Shown here in pieces: positions 10,211-17,955 of a DNA stretch of 47,827 nucleotides. The stretch's first letter is position 1; every line of letters starts with the position of its first letter. The stretch spans positions 156,218 through 204,044 of the forward strand of contig JAGPCY010000011.1 of NCBI GenBank assembly GCA_018057825.1, given 5' to 3'. Below the pieces are notes generated by a model. That model did no database searches. It worked only from the letters and a program-made list of their open reading frames with translations, and was not told where the DNA came from. The stretch comes from Kofleriaceae bacterium (GTDB lineage Bacteria > Myxococcota_A > Polyangia > Haliangiales > Haliangiaceae). Made by a program: the position numbers and the translations under genes.

Positions 10211-10240
10211 TCGACCGCGTGATCGATCGCGTGATCGACC
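10205..10240 (+). repeat. Three 12-bp tandem repeats carrying in-frame stop codons
   Basis: GCGTGATCGACC, GCGTGATCGATC and GCGTGATCGACC follow each other at 10205, 10217 and 10229. The first contains the htpX stop (10208-10210). Because the unit is a multiple of three, TGA recurs in the same frame at 10220 and 10232. The repeat fills the gap up to the stop of the convergent fhs gene. Confidence 0.9.
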
Positions 10241-10244
10241 GCGG

Positions 10245-11882
10245 TCAGCCGACGCCGACGATCTCGCCGTCGACCAGATCGATGTCGAAGGCCCGCGGCT
10301 GCTTGGGCAGACCGGGCATGCGGACGATCGCGCCGCACAGCGCGACGATGAAGCCGGCGCCGGCGGCTAGCTCGAAGCGCCGCACCGTCAGCGTGTGACC
10401 ATCGGGCGCGCCCGGTCGGGTGGGATCGTCGGTGAACGACGCCGGGGTCTTGGCCATGCACACCGGCAGGTGGCCCCAGCCCGCGGCCTCGAGGTCGGCG
10501 AGCTGCGCGGTGGCCTCGTCCGACAGCACCACCTGGGTCGCGCGGTAGATCTTGGTCGCGACTAGCTCGAGCTTGGTGCGCAGCGACGCGTCGGCTGGAT
10601 ATACGGTGCCGGCCGCGGCCTTGGGGTGAGCGGCCAGGGTGTCGAGGACGAGCTGGGCCAGCTCGACGCCGCCGTCGGCGCCGCGGGCCGGCGCGTCGAT
10701 CACCGCGAACCCGGCGTCGGCCGCGGTGACCGCGGCCCGCACCGCGGCGACCTCCTCGGCGCTGTCGCCGGCGAAGGCGTTGAGCGCGATCACCACCGGG
10801 CGGCCGAACAGCCGGGCGTTGTCGAGGTGGCGTAGGAGGTTGGGCAGGCCGGCCTGGACCGCCGCCAGATCCGGCGTCGCCACCCGGTCGGGCGCGACGC
10901 CGCCATGGAGGCGCAGCGCGCGCAGCGAGGCGATGATCACCACCGCCGCCGGCGACAGCGGGCCGCCGCGCGCCACCAGATCGAAGAACTTCTCGCCGCC
11001 GAGATCGAACCCGAACCCGCACTCGACGACTGAGACCTCGGCCAGGTGCAGGCCGGCCTTCATCGCCACCACCGACGCGGTGCCATGGGCGATGTTGGCG
11101 AACGGTCCGCAGTGCACGATCGCCGGCGTGCCCTCGTGGGTCGCGACCAGGTTGGGCAGCATGGCGTCGCGCAAGAGCGCCATCATCGAGCCGACCGCGC
11201 CGACGTCCGCCGCGGTGGCCGCCCGGCCGTCGACGGTCCGGCCGATCACGATCCGGCCCAGGCGGGCGCGCAGGTCGTCGGGGCCGTCGGACAGGGCCAG
11301 GATGGCCATGATCTCGGAGGCCGCGGTGATGTCGAAGCCGCCCGCGCGCACCGGGCCGTTGCCCTTGCCGCGCCCGACCTCGAGCTGGCGGAGCGCGCGG
11401 TCGTTCATGTCCATCGTGCGCTTCCAGGTGATGCGCTCGGGATCGAGGGTGGGCGTCAGGCCGTGGTGCAGGTGGTTGTCGATCAGCGCGGCCAGGAGGT
11501 TGTGGGCGCTGGCGATGGCGTGGAAGTCGCCGGTGAAGTGCAGGTTGATGTCGGCGGTCGGCACCAGCCGCGACCGGCCGAACCCGGTGCCGCCGCCCTT
11601 CTGTCCGAAGATCGGACCGAGCGACGGCTCGCGCAGCACCACCGCGGCTCGCCGGCCTAGCCGGGTCAGGCCGTCGGCCAGGCCGATCGCGGTGGTGGTC
11701 TTGCCCTCGCCGGCGGCGGTCGGGGTGATGCCCGACACCAGGACCAGCGCGCCCCGCTCGGCCAGCGGGCCGAGGGCGGCCAGCTCGAGCTTGGCCTTGT
11801 CGCGGCCGTACGGACGCAGGGCGGTGGCGGGGACGCCCAGGCGGGCGCCGATGTCGACGATGTCGAAGCTCGGATCGGTCAT
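10245..11882 (-). CDS. fhs: Formate--tetrahydrofolate ligase
   Basis: This enzyme makes 10-formyl-THF from formate, THF and ATP in cytoplasmic one-carbon metabolism. The 545-residue product is close to the usual length of about 555. It shows the family P-loop TPTAAGEGKTTT (53-64), GQKGGGTGFGRSRLVP, INLHFTGDFHAI, HNLLAALIDNHLHHG, FANIAHGTASVVA and a C-terminal VALCGAIVRMPGLPKQP ending. The ATG at 11882 is preceded by TAGGGT 7 nt upstream. It is divergent from the DUF349 gene and convergent with htpX. No other folate genes are adjacent. tdh and kbl at 35-37 kb yield glycine, another one-carbon source, but the genes are far apart. Confidence 0.95.
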   Translation of the reverse strand: MTDPSFDIVDIGARLGVPATALRPYGRDKAKLELAALGPLAERGALVLVSGITPTAAGEGKTTTAIGLADGLTRLGRRAAVVLREPSLGPIFGQKGGGTGFGRSRLVPTADINLHFTGDFHAIASAHNLLAALIDNHLHHGLTPTLDPERITWKRTMDMNDRALRQLEVGRGKGNGPVRAGGFDITAASEIMAILALSDGPDDLRARLGRIVIGRTVDGRAATAADVGAVGSMMALLRDAMLPNLVATHEGTPAIVHCGPFANIAHGTASVVAMKAGLHLAEVSVVECGFGFDLGGEKFFDLVARGGPLSPAAVVIIASLRALRLHGGVAPDRVATPDLAAVQAGLPNLLRHLDNARLFGRPVVIALNAFAGDSAEEVAAVRAAVTAADAGFAVIDAPARGADGGVELAQLVLDTLAAHPKAAAGTVYPADASLRTKLELVATKIYRATQVVLSDEATAQLADLEAAGWGHLPVCMAKTPASFTDDPTRPGAPDGHTLTVRRFELAAGAGFIVALCGAIVRMPGLPKQPRAFDIDLVDGEIVGVG

Positions 11883-11941
11883 CGCTGGGACCCTACCGCA
11901 AGGCGTGTGGTTTTTTTCGATCCTGGTAGGCTCCGCCCCCC
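11883..11941. promoter_or_regulatory. Divergent promoter region, fhs and DUF349 gene
   Basis: The 59-bp gap holds TAGGGT for fhs (reverse strand, 11895-11890, 7 nt before its ATG) and TAGGCT for the DUF349 gene (11927-11932, 9 nt before its ATG). A run of seven T at about 11911-11917 lies between them. Neither start has a convincing Shine-Dalgarno sequence. Confidence 0.4.
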
Positions 11942-14900
11942 ATGGGTCTGGTCGATTTCTTCCGCCCCAAGCACCGCCACAGCGACGTCAAGGTCCGCCT
12001 CGAGGCTGTCCGCGCCCTGACGTCCGACGAAGCCGACATCCTCGCCACCGTCGCCAAGAACGACAAAGACGCCGGGGTCCGCCGGGTCGCGATCGAGAAG
12101 CTCGACCGGGTCGAGCTCCTGGCCGAGCTGGCCGCCAGCGAGGCCGACCCGGCCAACCGCGATCTCGCCGGCAGCCGGGCCGCCGAGCTGTGGGTCGCCA
12201 GCGCGTGCCAGGAGGACGACGAGGCCCTGGCCGCCGCCGCCCTGGCCGGGCTGATCAAGCTCGCCGACGACCACGCGCTGGTCGAGGTCGCGGTGCGCGC
12301 CGGGCTGCCCGGTCAGCGCAAGCGCGCGGCCGAGGCGGTCAAGGACGGCCGCGCCCTGGCCGAGCTGGCCCGCCAGACCAACTCGCCCGAGGTCCGGTCG
12401 GCCGCGCTGGCCCGGTTGACCGACAGCGACGCGCTGCGGGCGCTGGCGATCGACACCAACGTCAAGGAGCTCGGGCTGGCCGCGCTCGACAAGCTCGACG
12501 GCGATGACGTCCTCGAGCAGATCGCGCACAAGGCCAAGGCCAAGGCGGTCCGGCAGCGCGCGCGCAAGCGCCTCGACGACAAGGCCGCGGCCCGCGAGGC
12601 GGCCCGGCCCAAGGAGTCCGACGCGGTCCGCCGCAAGCGCGCCGAGAAGGCCCAGTGGCTGCGCGCGGTCGAGATCCTCGCCGAGACCTTCGAGTTCGAC
12701 AAGCACCAGGGCGAGCTCGCCAAGGCCGAGGCGGCGTGGGCCGAGCTCGGCGACACCGGCGAGCCGGCCAGCGACGAGCGCTTCGCCAAGGCGGTGACGC
12801 GGTTCCGCACCCGCCAGGAGGCGGCGGCCAAGATCGCCGCCGGCGAGCCGCGCGCGGCGGCGCGGATCGAGGCGCCAGCGCCCCGGGTCCGCGAGCGCGA
12901 GCGCGACCCTGACGACGTCGACATCGTCAACCCGGTCCACGGCGACGTCCTGGCGCGCAAGCCGCGGCCGGTCGAGGACGACGCGGCGCGGGCGGCCCGA
13001 CAGGAGGAGGCGGCGGCGCGCCGCGCGGCGCGCGATGCCGCCAAGGCGGAGGCCGACGCCGCCCGCCAGGCCGAGGCCGCCGAGCGCGCGGCCAAGGCCG
13101 CCGAGCGCGACGAGCGCGCCGGTCAGCTCGCCAAGAGCGTGGCCGCCTTGATCGGTGAGATGGAGACCGTGGCCGCGGAGCCAAACGGCGATCCCAAGGC
13201 GATCGAGCGGCTGCTCGGGCAGGCCGCGACCGCGTTCGCGCAGCTCGGCAAGGTCGCCGCGCGCGAGCGCGAGGCGCTCGAGGGCCGCTACGTGGCGGTG
13301 CGCGGGCAGCTCGTGACCCGGACCCAGGCGCTGCGCGAGGGCGAGGACTGGAAGCGCTGGGCCAACGTGCCGCGCGCCGAGGCCCTGGTCGCCGCGGCCA
13401 AGGAGCTGGCCGAGCGCGAGGAGGCGCCGACCCTGCCGCTCCTCAAGGCGGTGCAGCAGGCGTGGAAGGAGCTCGGCCCGATGCCGGGCAAGAAGAGCAA
13501 GGAGCTGTGGGAGACCTTCAAGGCCCACTGCGACGCCGCGTTCGCGCGCATCCGCGCCGATCGCGCGGTCGAGGACGAGAAGCTATCGGGCAACGTCGCC
13601 GCCAAGCGCGAGCTGGTCGCCGCCGCCCAGGCCCTGGCGGACTCGACGGACTTCGACGCCACCGCGGTGGCGATGAAGGAGCTGCAGGCGCGGTGGAAGG
13701 CCTCGGGGCCGGTGCCGCGCAAGGTCGGCGACGAGCTGTGGCGCGACTTCCGCGCCGCCTGCGACCGGTTCTTCGAGCGGCGCAAGCCGACGCTCGAGGC
13801 CCGGGCCGCGACCGAGCAAGAGAACCTGGCCGCCAAGCAGCGCTTGATCGAGCGCGCCCTGGCGGTGGTCGCCAAGGCCCCGGGCGAGCAGGGCTGGGGC
13901 AAGGCGATCGGTCAGATCAAGGATCTCCAGCGCGAGTGGCAGGAGGTCGGCCGGGTGCCGCGGGCCGAGGTCGAGCCGCTGTGGCAGCGCTTCCGCGCCG
14001 CCTGCGATGGGCTGTTCGCCAAGCGCGACGCCGCTCGCGACGCCGAGGCCGACGCCCAGCGGGCCGAGCTCGAGGCGGTGCGCGCCGACGTCGAGGCGGT
14101 GCTGGCCGGCGGCGACGACGTCGCGCCGCGGGCGCTGGCGGTCAAGGCCAAGCTGGCCGAGCTCGCCGAGCGCGACCTCGAGCCGTCGGTCGAGCTGCGC
14201 GGCCTCTACGATCGCATGGTCCGCCAGGTCATGACCGATCACGCGGGGGCGCTGCGCGGCAGCGACCTCGATCCGGTGGCGATGGCCCACGCGCGGGCCA
14301 AGCTGATCGAGCGGGCCGAGGCGCTGTTGCCGCGGTCGGCGCCGACGGTGGCGCTCGAGGGGGCGTCGCCGGCCGAGCTGGCCGAGCGCCTCAAGCAGGC
14401 GATGGCCGGCAACGCCCTATGGAAAGGCGACGGCCGCGATCCGATCGAGGTGATCGACGAGCTGCGGTCGCGGTGGGCGGCGGTCGGCCCGATCGTGGGC
14501 GATGACGCCGCGGCCGCGGCGGCGCGCTTCGACGAGCTGTGCGCCCAGGTGCGGGCGGCTCATGGCGGCGCCGAGCGCCCGGCCCGCGGCCCGGTCGACG
14601 GTGAGCGCGCGGAGCGGGGCGACCGCAAGCGCGATCGCCGCGAGCGACGCGCCGAGCGGCGCGCCGAGGTCGCGGTGCAGACCGAGGCCCAGATGACGGC
14701 CGCCCCTGACGCAGCGGTCGCCGCGCCGGTCGCGGTCGCGGCGGTGGTCGAGGCGGCGCCAGTCGCGGTCGCGGCGGTGGTCGAGGCGGCGCCGGTCGCG
14801 GTTGCGGCGGTCGTCGAGGCGCCGGCCCCGGTGGTCGCCCCGCCGGTGGCGATCGCCCCGCCGGTCGAGGCGGCCGCGCGTCGACGCACGACCACCCTGC

Positions 14901-15052
14901 CGCCCGGCGTGACCGAGCAGCTCGACGACGAGTGGGACGCCCCCGCCGCCGAGGCGGCCCCGGCCGAGCCCGCCGCCGCTGGCGAGCCCGCCGCCGCTGG
15001 CGACGCCGCCGAGGCCCCACCGGCCCTGGTCGTCGACGCCGGCTGGGACTGA
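11942..15052 (+). CDS. Large DUF349 repeat protein (1036 aa)
   Basis: The N-terminal 220 residues are HEAT-like helical pairs (for example DVKVRLEAVRALTSDEADIL, KDAGVRRVAIEKL, SPEVRSAALARLTDSDALRA). A highly charged Ala/Arg/Glu coiled-coil-like region spans about 220-430. At least three DUF349 repeats follow at about 490-720, each with a W..LG.VP....LW..F...CD.F motif (WKELGPMPGKKSKELWETFK; WKASGPVPRKVGDELWRDFR; WQEVGRVPRAEVEPLWQRFR). The tail is basic and then Ala/Val/Pro-rich, with three exact 11-residue repeats. DUF349 has no established biochemical role that I can name, and there is no signal peptide or membrane segment. It is divergent from fhs. The gene is clearly real; its function is unknown. 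Confidence 0.85.
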   Translation: MGLVDFFRPKHRHSDVKVRLEAVRALTSDEADILATVAKNDKDAGVRRVAIEKLDRVELLAELAASEADPANRDLAGSRAAELWVASACQEDDEALAAAALAGLIKLADDHALVEVAVRAGLPGQRKRAAEAVKDGRALAELARQTNSPEVRSAALARLTDSDALRALAIDTNVKELGLAALDKLDGDDVLEQIAHKAKAKAVRQRARKRLDDKAAAREAARPKESDAVRRKRAEKAQWLRAVEILAETFEFDKHQGELAKAEAAWAELGDTGEPASDERFAKAVTRFRTRQEAAAKIAAGEPRAAARIEAPAPRVRERERDPDDVDIVNPVHGDVLARKPRPVEDDAARAARQEEAAARRAARDAAKAEADAARQAEAAERAAKAAERDERAGQLAKSVAALIGEMETVAAEPNGDPKAIERLLGQAATAFAQLGKVAAREREALEGRYVAVRGQLVTRTQALREGEDWKRWANVPRAEALVAAAKELAEREEAPTLPLLKAVQQAWKELGPMPGKKSKELWETFKAHCDAAFARIRADRAVEDEKLSGNVAAKRELVAAAQALADSTDFDATAVAMKELQARWKASGPVPRKVGDELWRDFRAACDRFFERRKPTLEARAATEQENLAAKQRLIERALAVVAKAPGEQGWGKAIGQIKDLQREWQEVGRVPRAEVEPLWQRFRAACDGLFAKRDAARDAEADAQRAELEAVRADVEAVLAGGDDVAPRALAVKAKLAELAERDLEPSVELRGLYDRMVRQVMTDHAGALRGSDLDPVAMAHARAKLIERAEALLPRSAPTVALEGASPAELAERLKQAMAGNALWKGDGRDPIEVIDELRSRWAAVGPIVGDDAAAAAARFDELCAQVRAAHGGAERPARGPVDGERAERGDRKRDRRERRAERRAEVAVQTEAQMTAAPDAAVAAPVAVAAVVEAAPVAVAAVVEAAPVAVAAVVEAPAPVVAPPVAIAPPVEAAARRRTTTLPPGVTEQLDDEWDAPAAEAAPAEPAAAGEPAAAGDAAEAPPALVVDAGWD
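14723..14821 (+). repeat. Three 33-bp tandem repeats in the DUF349 gene
   Basis: Units at 14723, 14756 and 14789 each encode APVAVAAVVEA and differ at a few bases. They form part of the flexible Ala/Pro/Val-rich tail, and the copy number could vary between strains. Confidence 0.9.
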
Positions 15053-15099
15053 GGCCCGGGCACCGGTCGCGCGCCCAGGCGATCGTCGCCCTTGGCAGC

Positions 15100-15125
15100 G
15101 GCCGAGGATTTCGCGATCCTCGGCC
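15100..15125 (+). promoter_or_regulatory. Perfect 10-bp hairpin abutting a start codon
   Basis: GGCCGAGGAT (15100-15109) pairs perfectly with ATCCTCGGCC (15116-15125) around a TTCGCG loop. The next gene's ATG is at 15127. It lies 48 nt after the DUF349 stop and has no T-tract. It could be a terminator of the upstream gene, a hairpin limiting translation of the small membrane protein, or a dyad operator. Confidence 0.6.
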
Positions 15126-15126
15126 C

Positions 15127-15387
15127 ATGCTGCCGGTCCACCTCGCCCTCGCCGCCGTGGTCGTCGCGACCCTGGCGGTGCTGGTCGCGGCCTATCGTCA
15201 CGCGCTGGCGCACTGGCTTGCGCCGTCGACGCCGCCCTTGCCGGTGGCCACGCTGGGCCGCGGCCGCGACCCGTCTCCGGGATGGTCGCGGCGCGCCCAC
15301 GCCGCGATCATCGCGATCGCCTTCGCCTCGGTCGCCCTCATGATCCTCACCGCCGTGGCGATGCTCGGCCTGGCGGTGGCGGGCTGA
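15127..15387 (+). CDS. Small two-helix membrane protein (86 aa)
   Basis: MLPVHLALAAVVVATLAVLV is a first hydrophobic segment (about 5-22). A polar basic stretch with GRGRDPSPGWSRR follows, then a second hydrophobic segment (about 58-83, IIAIAFASVALMILTAVAML). The topology is two helices with a short loop. No family is recognised. A perfect hairpin ends one nt before its ATG, so translation may be controlled; no Shine-Dalgarno sequence is accessible. Its stop is 10 nt from that of the convergent GNAT gene. Hydrophobicity supports a real gene, but the evidence is modest. Confidence 0.55.
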   Translation: MLPVHLALAAVVVATLAVLVAAYRHALAHWLAPSTPPLPVATLGRGRDPSPGWSRRAHAAIIAIAFASVALMILTAVAMLGLAVAG

Positions 15388-15397
15388 TCGCGGCGCG

Positions 15398-16042
15398 CTA
15401 CGGGATCGGCAGGCCGCGCTCGCGCAAGGCTGGGGCGTGGGCGCCGTCGACGCGGTGCTCGGCGAGGAGCCGCATCCCGAGGCCGGTGTAGTAGCGCAGG
15501 TGGACCAGCAGGCCGAAGCGCGGCGTGACCTCCATCGCAGCGATCGTGAAGCCGGCCTTCAGCTTCGGCACGAGGATCGCGTTGTTGTCGGCGCGGTGGC
15601 GGCTGTAGATCTCGCGGAATCCGGCGTCGGTCGCCGCCTGCATCACCCGCGACAAGAGCGCCTTGTACAGGCCGCGGCCTTGCCAGTCGCGGTGGATGAC
15701 GCTGTAGACCATGTAGTAGCGCTGCCAGGTCTCCTGCACGCCCCAGTACGCGCCGATCACCTCGTCGCCCGCGCTGACCAGGATCCGGTGAGCCAGCGGC
15801 GCCGGCCACAGCGCCTCGAGGTCGGCGCCCCGCGCGCGCTCGTCGTCGGTCATGACCCGCCGGAGGTCGTAGGCCGGGGCGCGATCGCTGGCGCCGTCCC
15901 ACAGCCTCTGGTTGTGCTGTTCCCAGGTCGCGGTCGCGACCTCGCCGAGCTCGACCCCAGGGATCAGCGCCCCGGTCAGGTGCTTGGCGGTGGCGGCGGC
16001 GAAGCGGGCGCGCGCGGCGTCGGGAGAGGGCAGGTCGGCCAT
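15398..16042 (-). CDS. GNAT-family N-acetyltransferase
   Basis: The 214-residue product has a GNAT core in its second half: ILVSAGDEVIGAYWG (strand 4 region), YYMVYSVIHRDWQGRGLYKA with the acetyl-CoA pyrophosphate-binding Q/RxxGxG/A-like motif (WQGRGLY), and the typical ending helix ATDAGFREIYSRHRADNNAI with a strand LKAGFTIAAM. The N-terminal 90 residues are less conserved and may define the substrate, which cannot be deduced. The ATG at 16042 has TACGAT five nt upstream. It is divergent from glgB with only 26 nt between the starts and convergent with a small membrane protein. Confidence 0.8.
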   Translation of the reverse strand: MADLPSPDAARARFAAATAKHLTGALIPGVELGEVATATWEQHNQRLWDGASDRAPAYDLRRVMTDDERARGADLEALWPAPLAHRILVSAGDEVIGAYWGVQETWQRYYMVYSVIHRDWQGRGLYKALLSRVMQAATDAGFREIYSRHRADNNAILVPKLKAGFTIAAMEVTPRFGLLVHLRYYTGLGMRLLAEHRVDGAHAPALRERGLPIP

Positions 16043-16068
16043 GCCGCATCGTAGTACGCTCGGGGGAC
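16043..16068. promoter_or_regulatory. Compact divergent promoter, GNAT gene and glgB
   Basis: Two -10-like boxes lie side by side in 26 bp. TACGAT on the reverse strand (16053-16048) is 5 nt before the GNAT ATG. TACGCT on the forward strand (16055-16060) is 8 nt before the glgB GTG. The two polymerase footprints would overlap, so the genes may compete. Confidence 0.35.
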
Positions 16069-17955
16069 GTGACCGCGCTCTCCGACGACGATCTCCACCT
16101 GTTCAACGAAGGTACCCACTACCGCTTGCACCACAAGCTGGGCGCGCACCCCGGGACCGACGGCACCCGGTTCGCGGTGTGGGCGCCCGACGCGCGAGCG
16201 GTCGAGGTGCTCGGGGACTGGAGCCACTGGCAAGGCGGCGCGGCCCTGGCCGTGCGCGGCCAGTCCGGCATCTGGGAGGGCACCGTGCCCGGCGCCGCGG
16301 TCGGCCACCGGTACAAGTTTCGCATCCACGCCCGGGATGGGCGCATCGTCGACAAGGCCGATCCGTTCGCCGCGGCGTGCGAGGTGCCGCCGGCCACGGC
16401 GTCGGTGATCTGGCGCCAGACTCACCAGTGGAGCGACGGCGCGTGGATGGCCGAGCGCGCCGGCCGCGCCCGCTTGACCGCGCCGTGGTCGATCTACGAG
16501 GTCCACCTCGGCTCGTGGATGCGCGCCGACGGCGAGGGCGGGGCGCCCCTCGACTACCGCGCGCTGGGCGAGCGCCTGGCCGAGCACTGCGGACGCCTGG
16601 GCTTCACCCACGTCGAGCTCCTGCCGATCCTGGCCCACCCGTTCTACGGCTCGTGGGGCTACCAGGTCACCGGCTACTTCGCGCCGACTCCTCGCTACGG
16701 CAGCCCCGACGACTTGATGGCGATGATCGACACCCTGCACCGGGCCGGCCTGGGCGTGATCGTCGACTGGGTCCCGGCGCACTTCCCGACCGACGCCCAC
16801 GGCCTGGGCGAGTTCGACGGCACCCACCTCTACGAGCACGCCGACCCGCGGCGTGGCTTCCACCCCGACTGGACCAGCTACATCTTCAACTACGCGCGCC
16901 ACGAGGTCCGGGCGTTCTTGATCTCGTCGGCGCTGTGCTGGCTCGAGCGCTACCACGTCGACGCGCTGCGGGTCGACGGCGTCGCCTCGATGCTGTATCG
17001 CGACTACTCGCGCAAGCCCGGCGAGTGGGTGCCCGACGTCGACGGCTCCAACCGCGACCGCGACGCGGTCGGGTTCCTCCAGCAGTGCAACCGCGCGGTC
17101 TACGCCGCGTTCCCCGACGTCCAGACCATCGCCGAGGAGTCGACGTCGTGGCCGGGGGTGACCCGCGCGGTCGACGACGGCGGCCTGGGCTTCGGGATGA
17201 AGTGGGATCTGGGCTGGATGCACGACACCTTGGGCTATCTCGCCCACGATCCGATCCACCGCCGCTGGCACCACGACCAGCTCACCTTCCGGGCCATGTA
17301 CGCCGACGACGAGCACTTCGTCTTGCCGCTGTCCCACGACGAGGTGGTCCACGGCAAGGGCTCGCTCGTGGGCAAGCTGCCGGGCGATCCGTGGCAACGC
17401 CACGCCAACCTGCGCCTCCTCTACGGCTACCAGTGGGGCACGCCGGGCAAGAAGCTCTTGTTCATGGGCGGCGAGCTGGCGGTCGCGCGCGAGTGGAACC
17501 ACGACGACGTCCTGCCGTGGTCGACCGCTGTCGAGCCCTTGCCGGCGGGGGTGATGGCGTGGCTGCGCGACCTGAACGCGATCTACCGGCGCTACCCGGC
17601 GCTCCACGTCGGCGACTGCGCTCCCGGCGGCTTCGCCTGGCTGCGCGTCGACGACCGCGACCACTCGACCTTGGCCTGGCTGCGGCGCGGTGGGCCGGCC
17701 GATCCACCGGTGATCGTCGCCTGCAACTTCACCCCGGTGCCGCGGGTCGGGACCGTGCTCGGCGCGCCGCGCGCCGGGCGGTGGCGCGAGGTGCTGTGCA
17801 GCGACGCCGCGATCTACGGCGGCAGCGGCGTCGGCAACCTGGGCGCGGTCGAGGCGGTGGCCGTGCCGTGCGACGGATGGCCGGCGTCGGTGACGCTGAC
17901 GCTGCCCCCGCTCGGTTGCGTCTTTCTGGTCGCCGAGCCGGAGGGTGCGTCGTGA
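16069..17955 (+). CDS. glgB: 1,4-alpha-glucan branching enzyme GlgB (GH13)
   Basis: GlgB introduces alpha-1,6 branches into glycogen in the cytoplasm. The product has 628 residues, shorter than the E. coli type (728) because it has one CBM48 domain (FAVWAPDARAVEVLGDWSHW, about 30-110) rather than two. The GH13 barrel shows SWGYQVTGYFAPTPRYG, HYERYHVDALRVDG-type sequence with the nucleophile Asp303, IAEESTSWPGV with the acid/base Glu at 356/357, LPLSHDEVVHGKGSL with the third carboxylate, and GGELAVAREWNHD. The start is GTG at 16069, after CGGGGGAC. The stop overlaps the next gene by 4 nt (GTGA), so the two are probably translationally coupled. Confidence 0.95.
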   Translation: MTALSDDDLHLFNEGTHYRLHHKLGAHPGTDGTRFAVWAPDARAVEVLGDWSHWQGGAALAVRGQSGIWEGTVPGAAVGHRYKFRIHARDGRIVDKADPFAAACEVPPATASVIWRQTHQWSDGAWMAERAGRARLTAPWSIYEVHLGSWMRADGEGGAPLDYRALGERLAEHCGRLGFTHVELLPILAHPFYGSWGYQVTGYFAPTPRYGSPDDLMAMIDTLHRAGLGVIVDWVPAHFPTDAHGLGEFDGTHLYEHADPRRGFHPDWTSYIFNYARHEVRAFLISSALCWLERYHVDALRVDGVASMLYRDYSRKPGEWVPDVDGSNRDRDAVGFLQQCNRAVYAAFPDVQTIAEESTSWPGVTRAVDDGGLGFGMKWDLGWMHDTLGYLAHDPIHRRWHHDQLTFRAMYADDEHFVLPLSHDEVVHGKGSLVGKLPGDPWQRHANLRLLYGYQWGTPGKKLLFMGGELAVAREWNHDDVLPWSTAVEPLPAGVMAWLRDLNAIYRRYPALHVGDCAPGGFAWLRVDDRDHSTLAWLRRGGPADPPVIVACNFTPVPRVGTVLGAPRAGRWREVLCSDAAIYGGSGVGNLGAVEAVAVPCDGWPASVTLTLPPLGCVFLVAEPEGAS

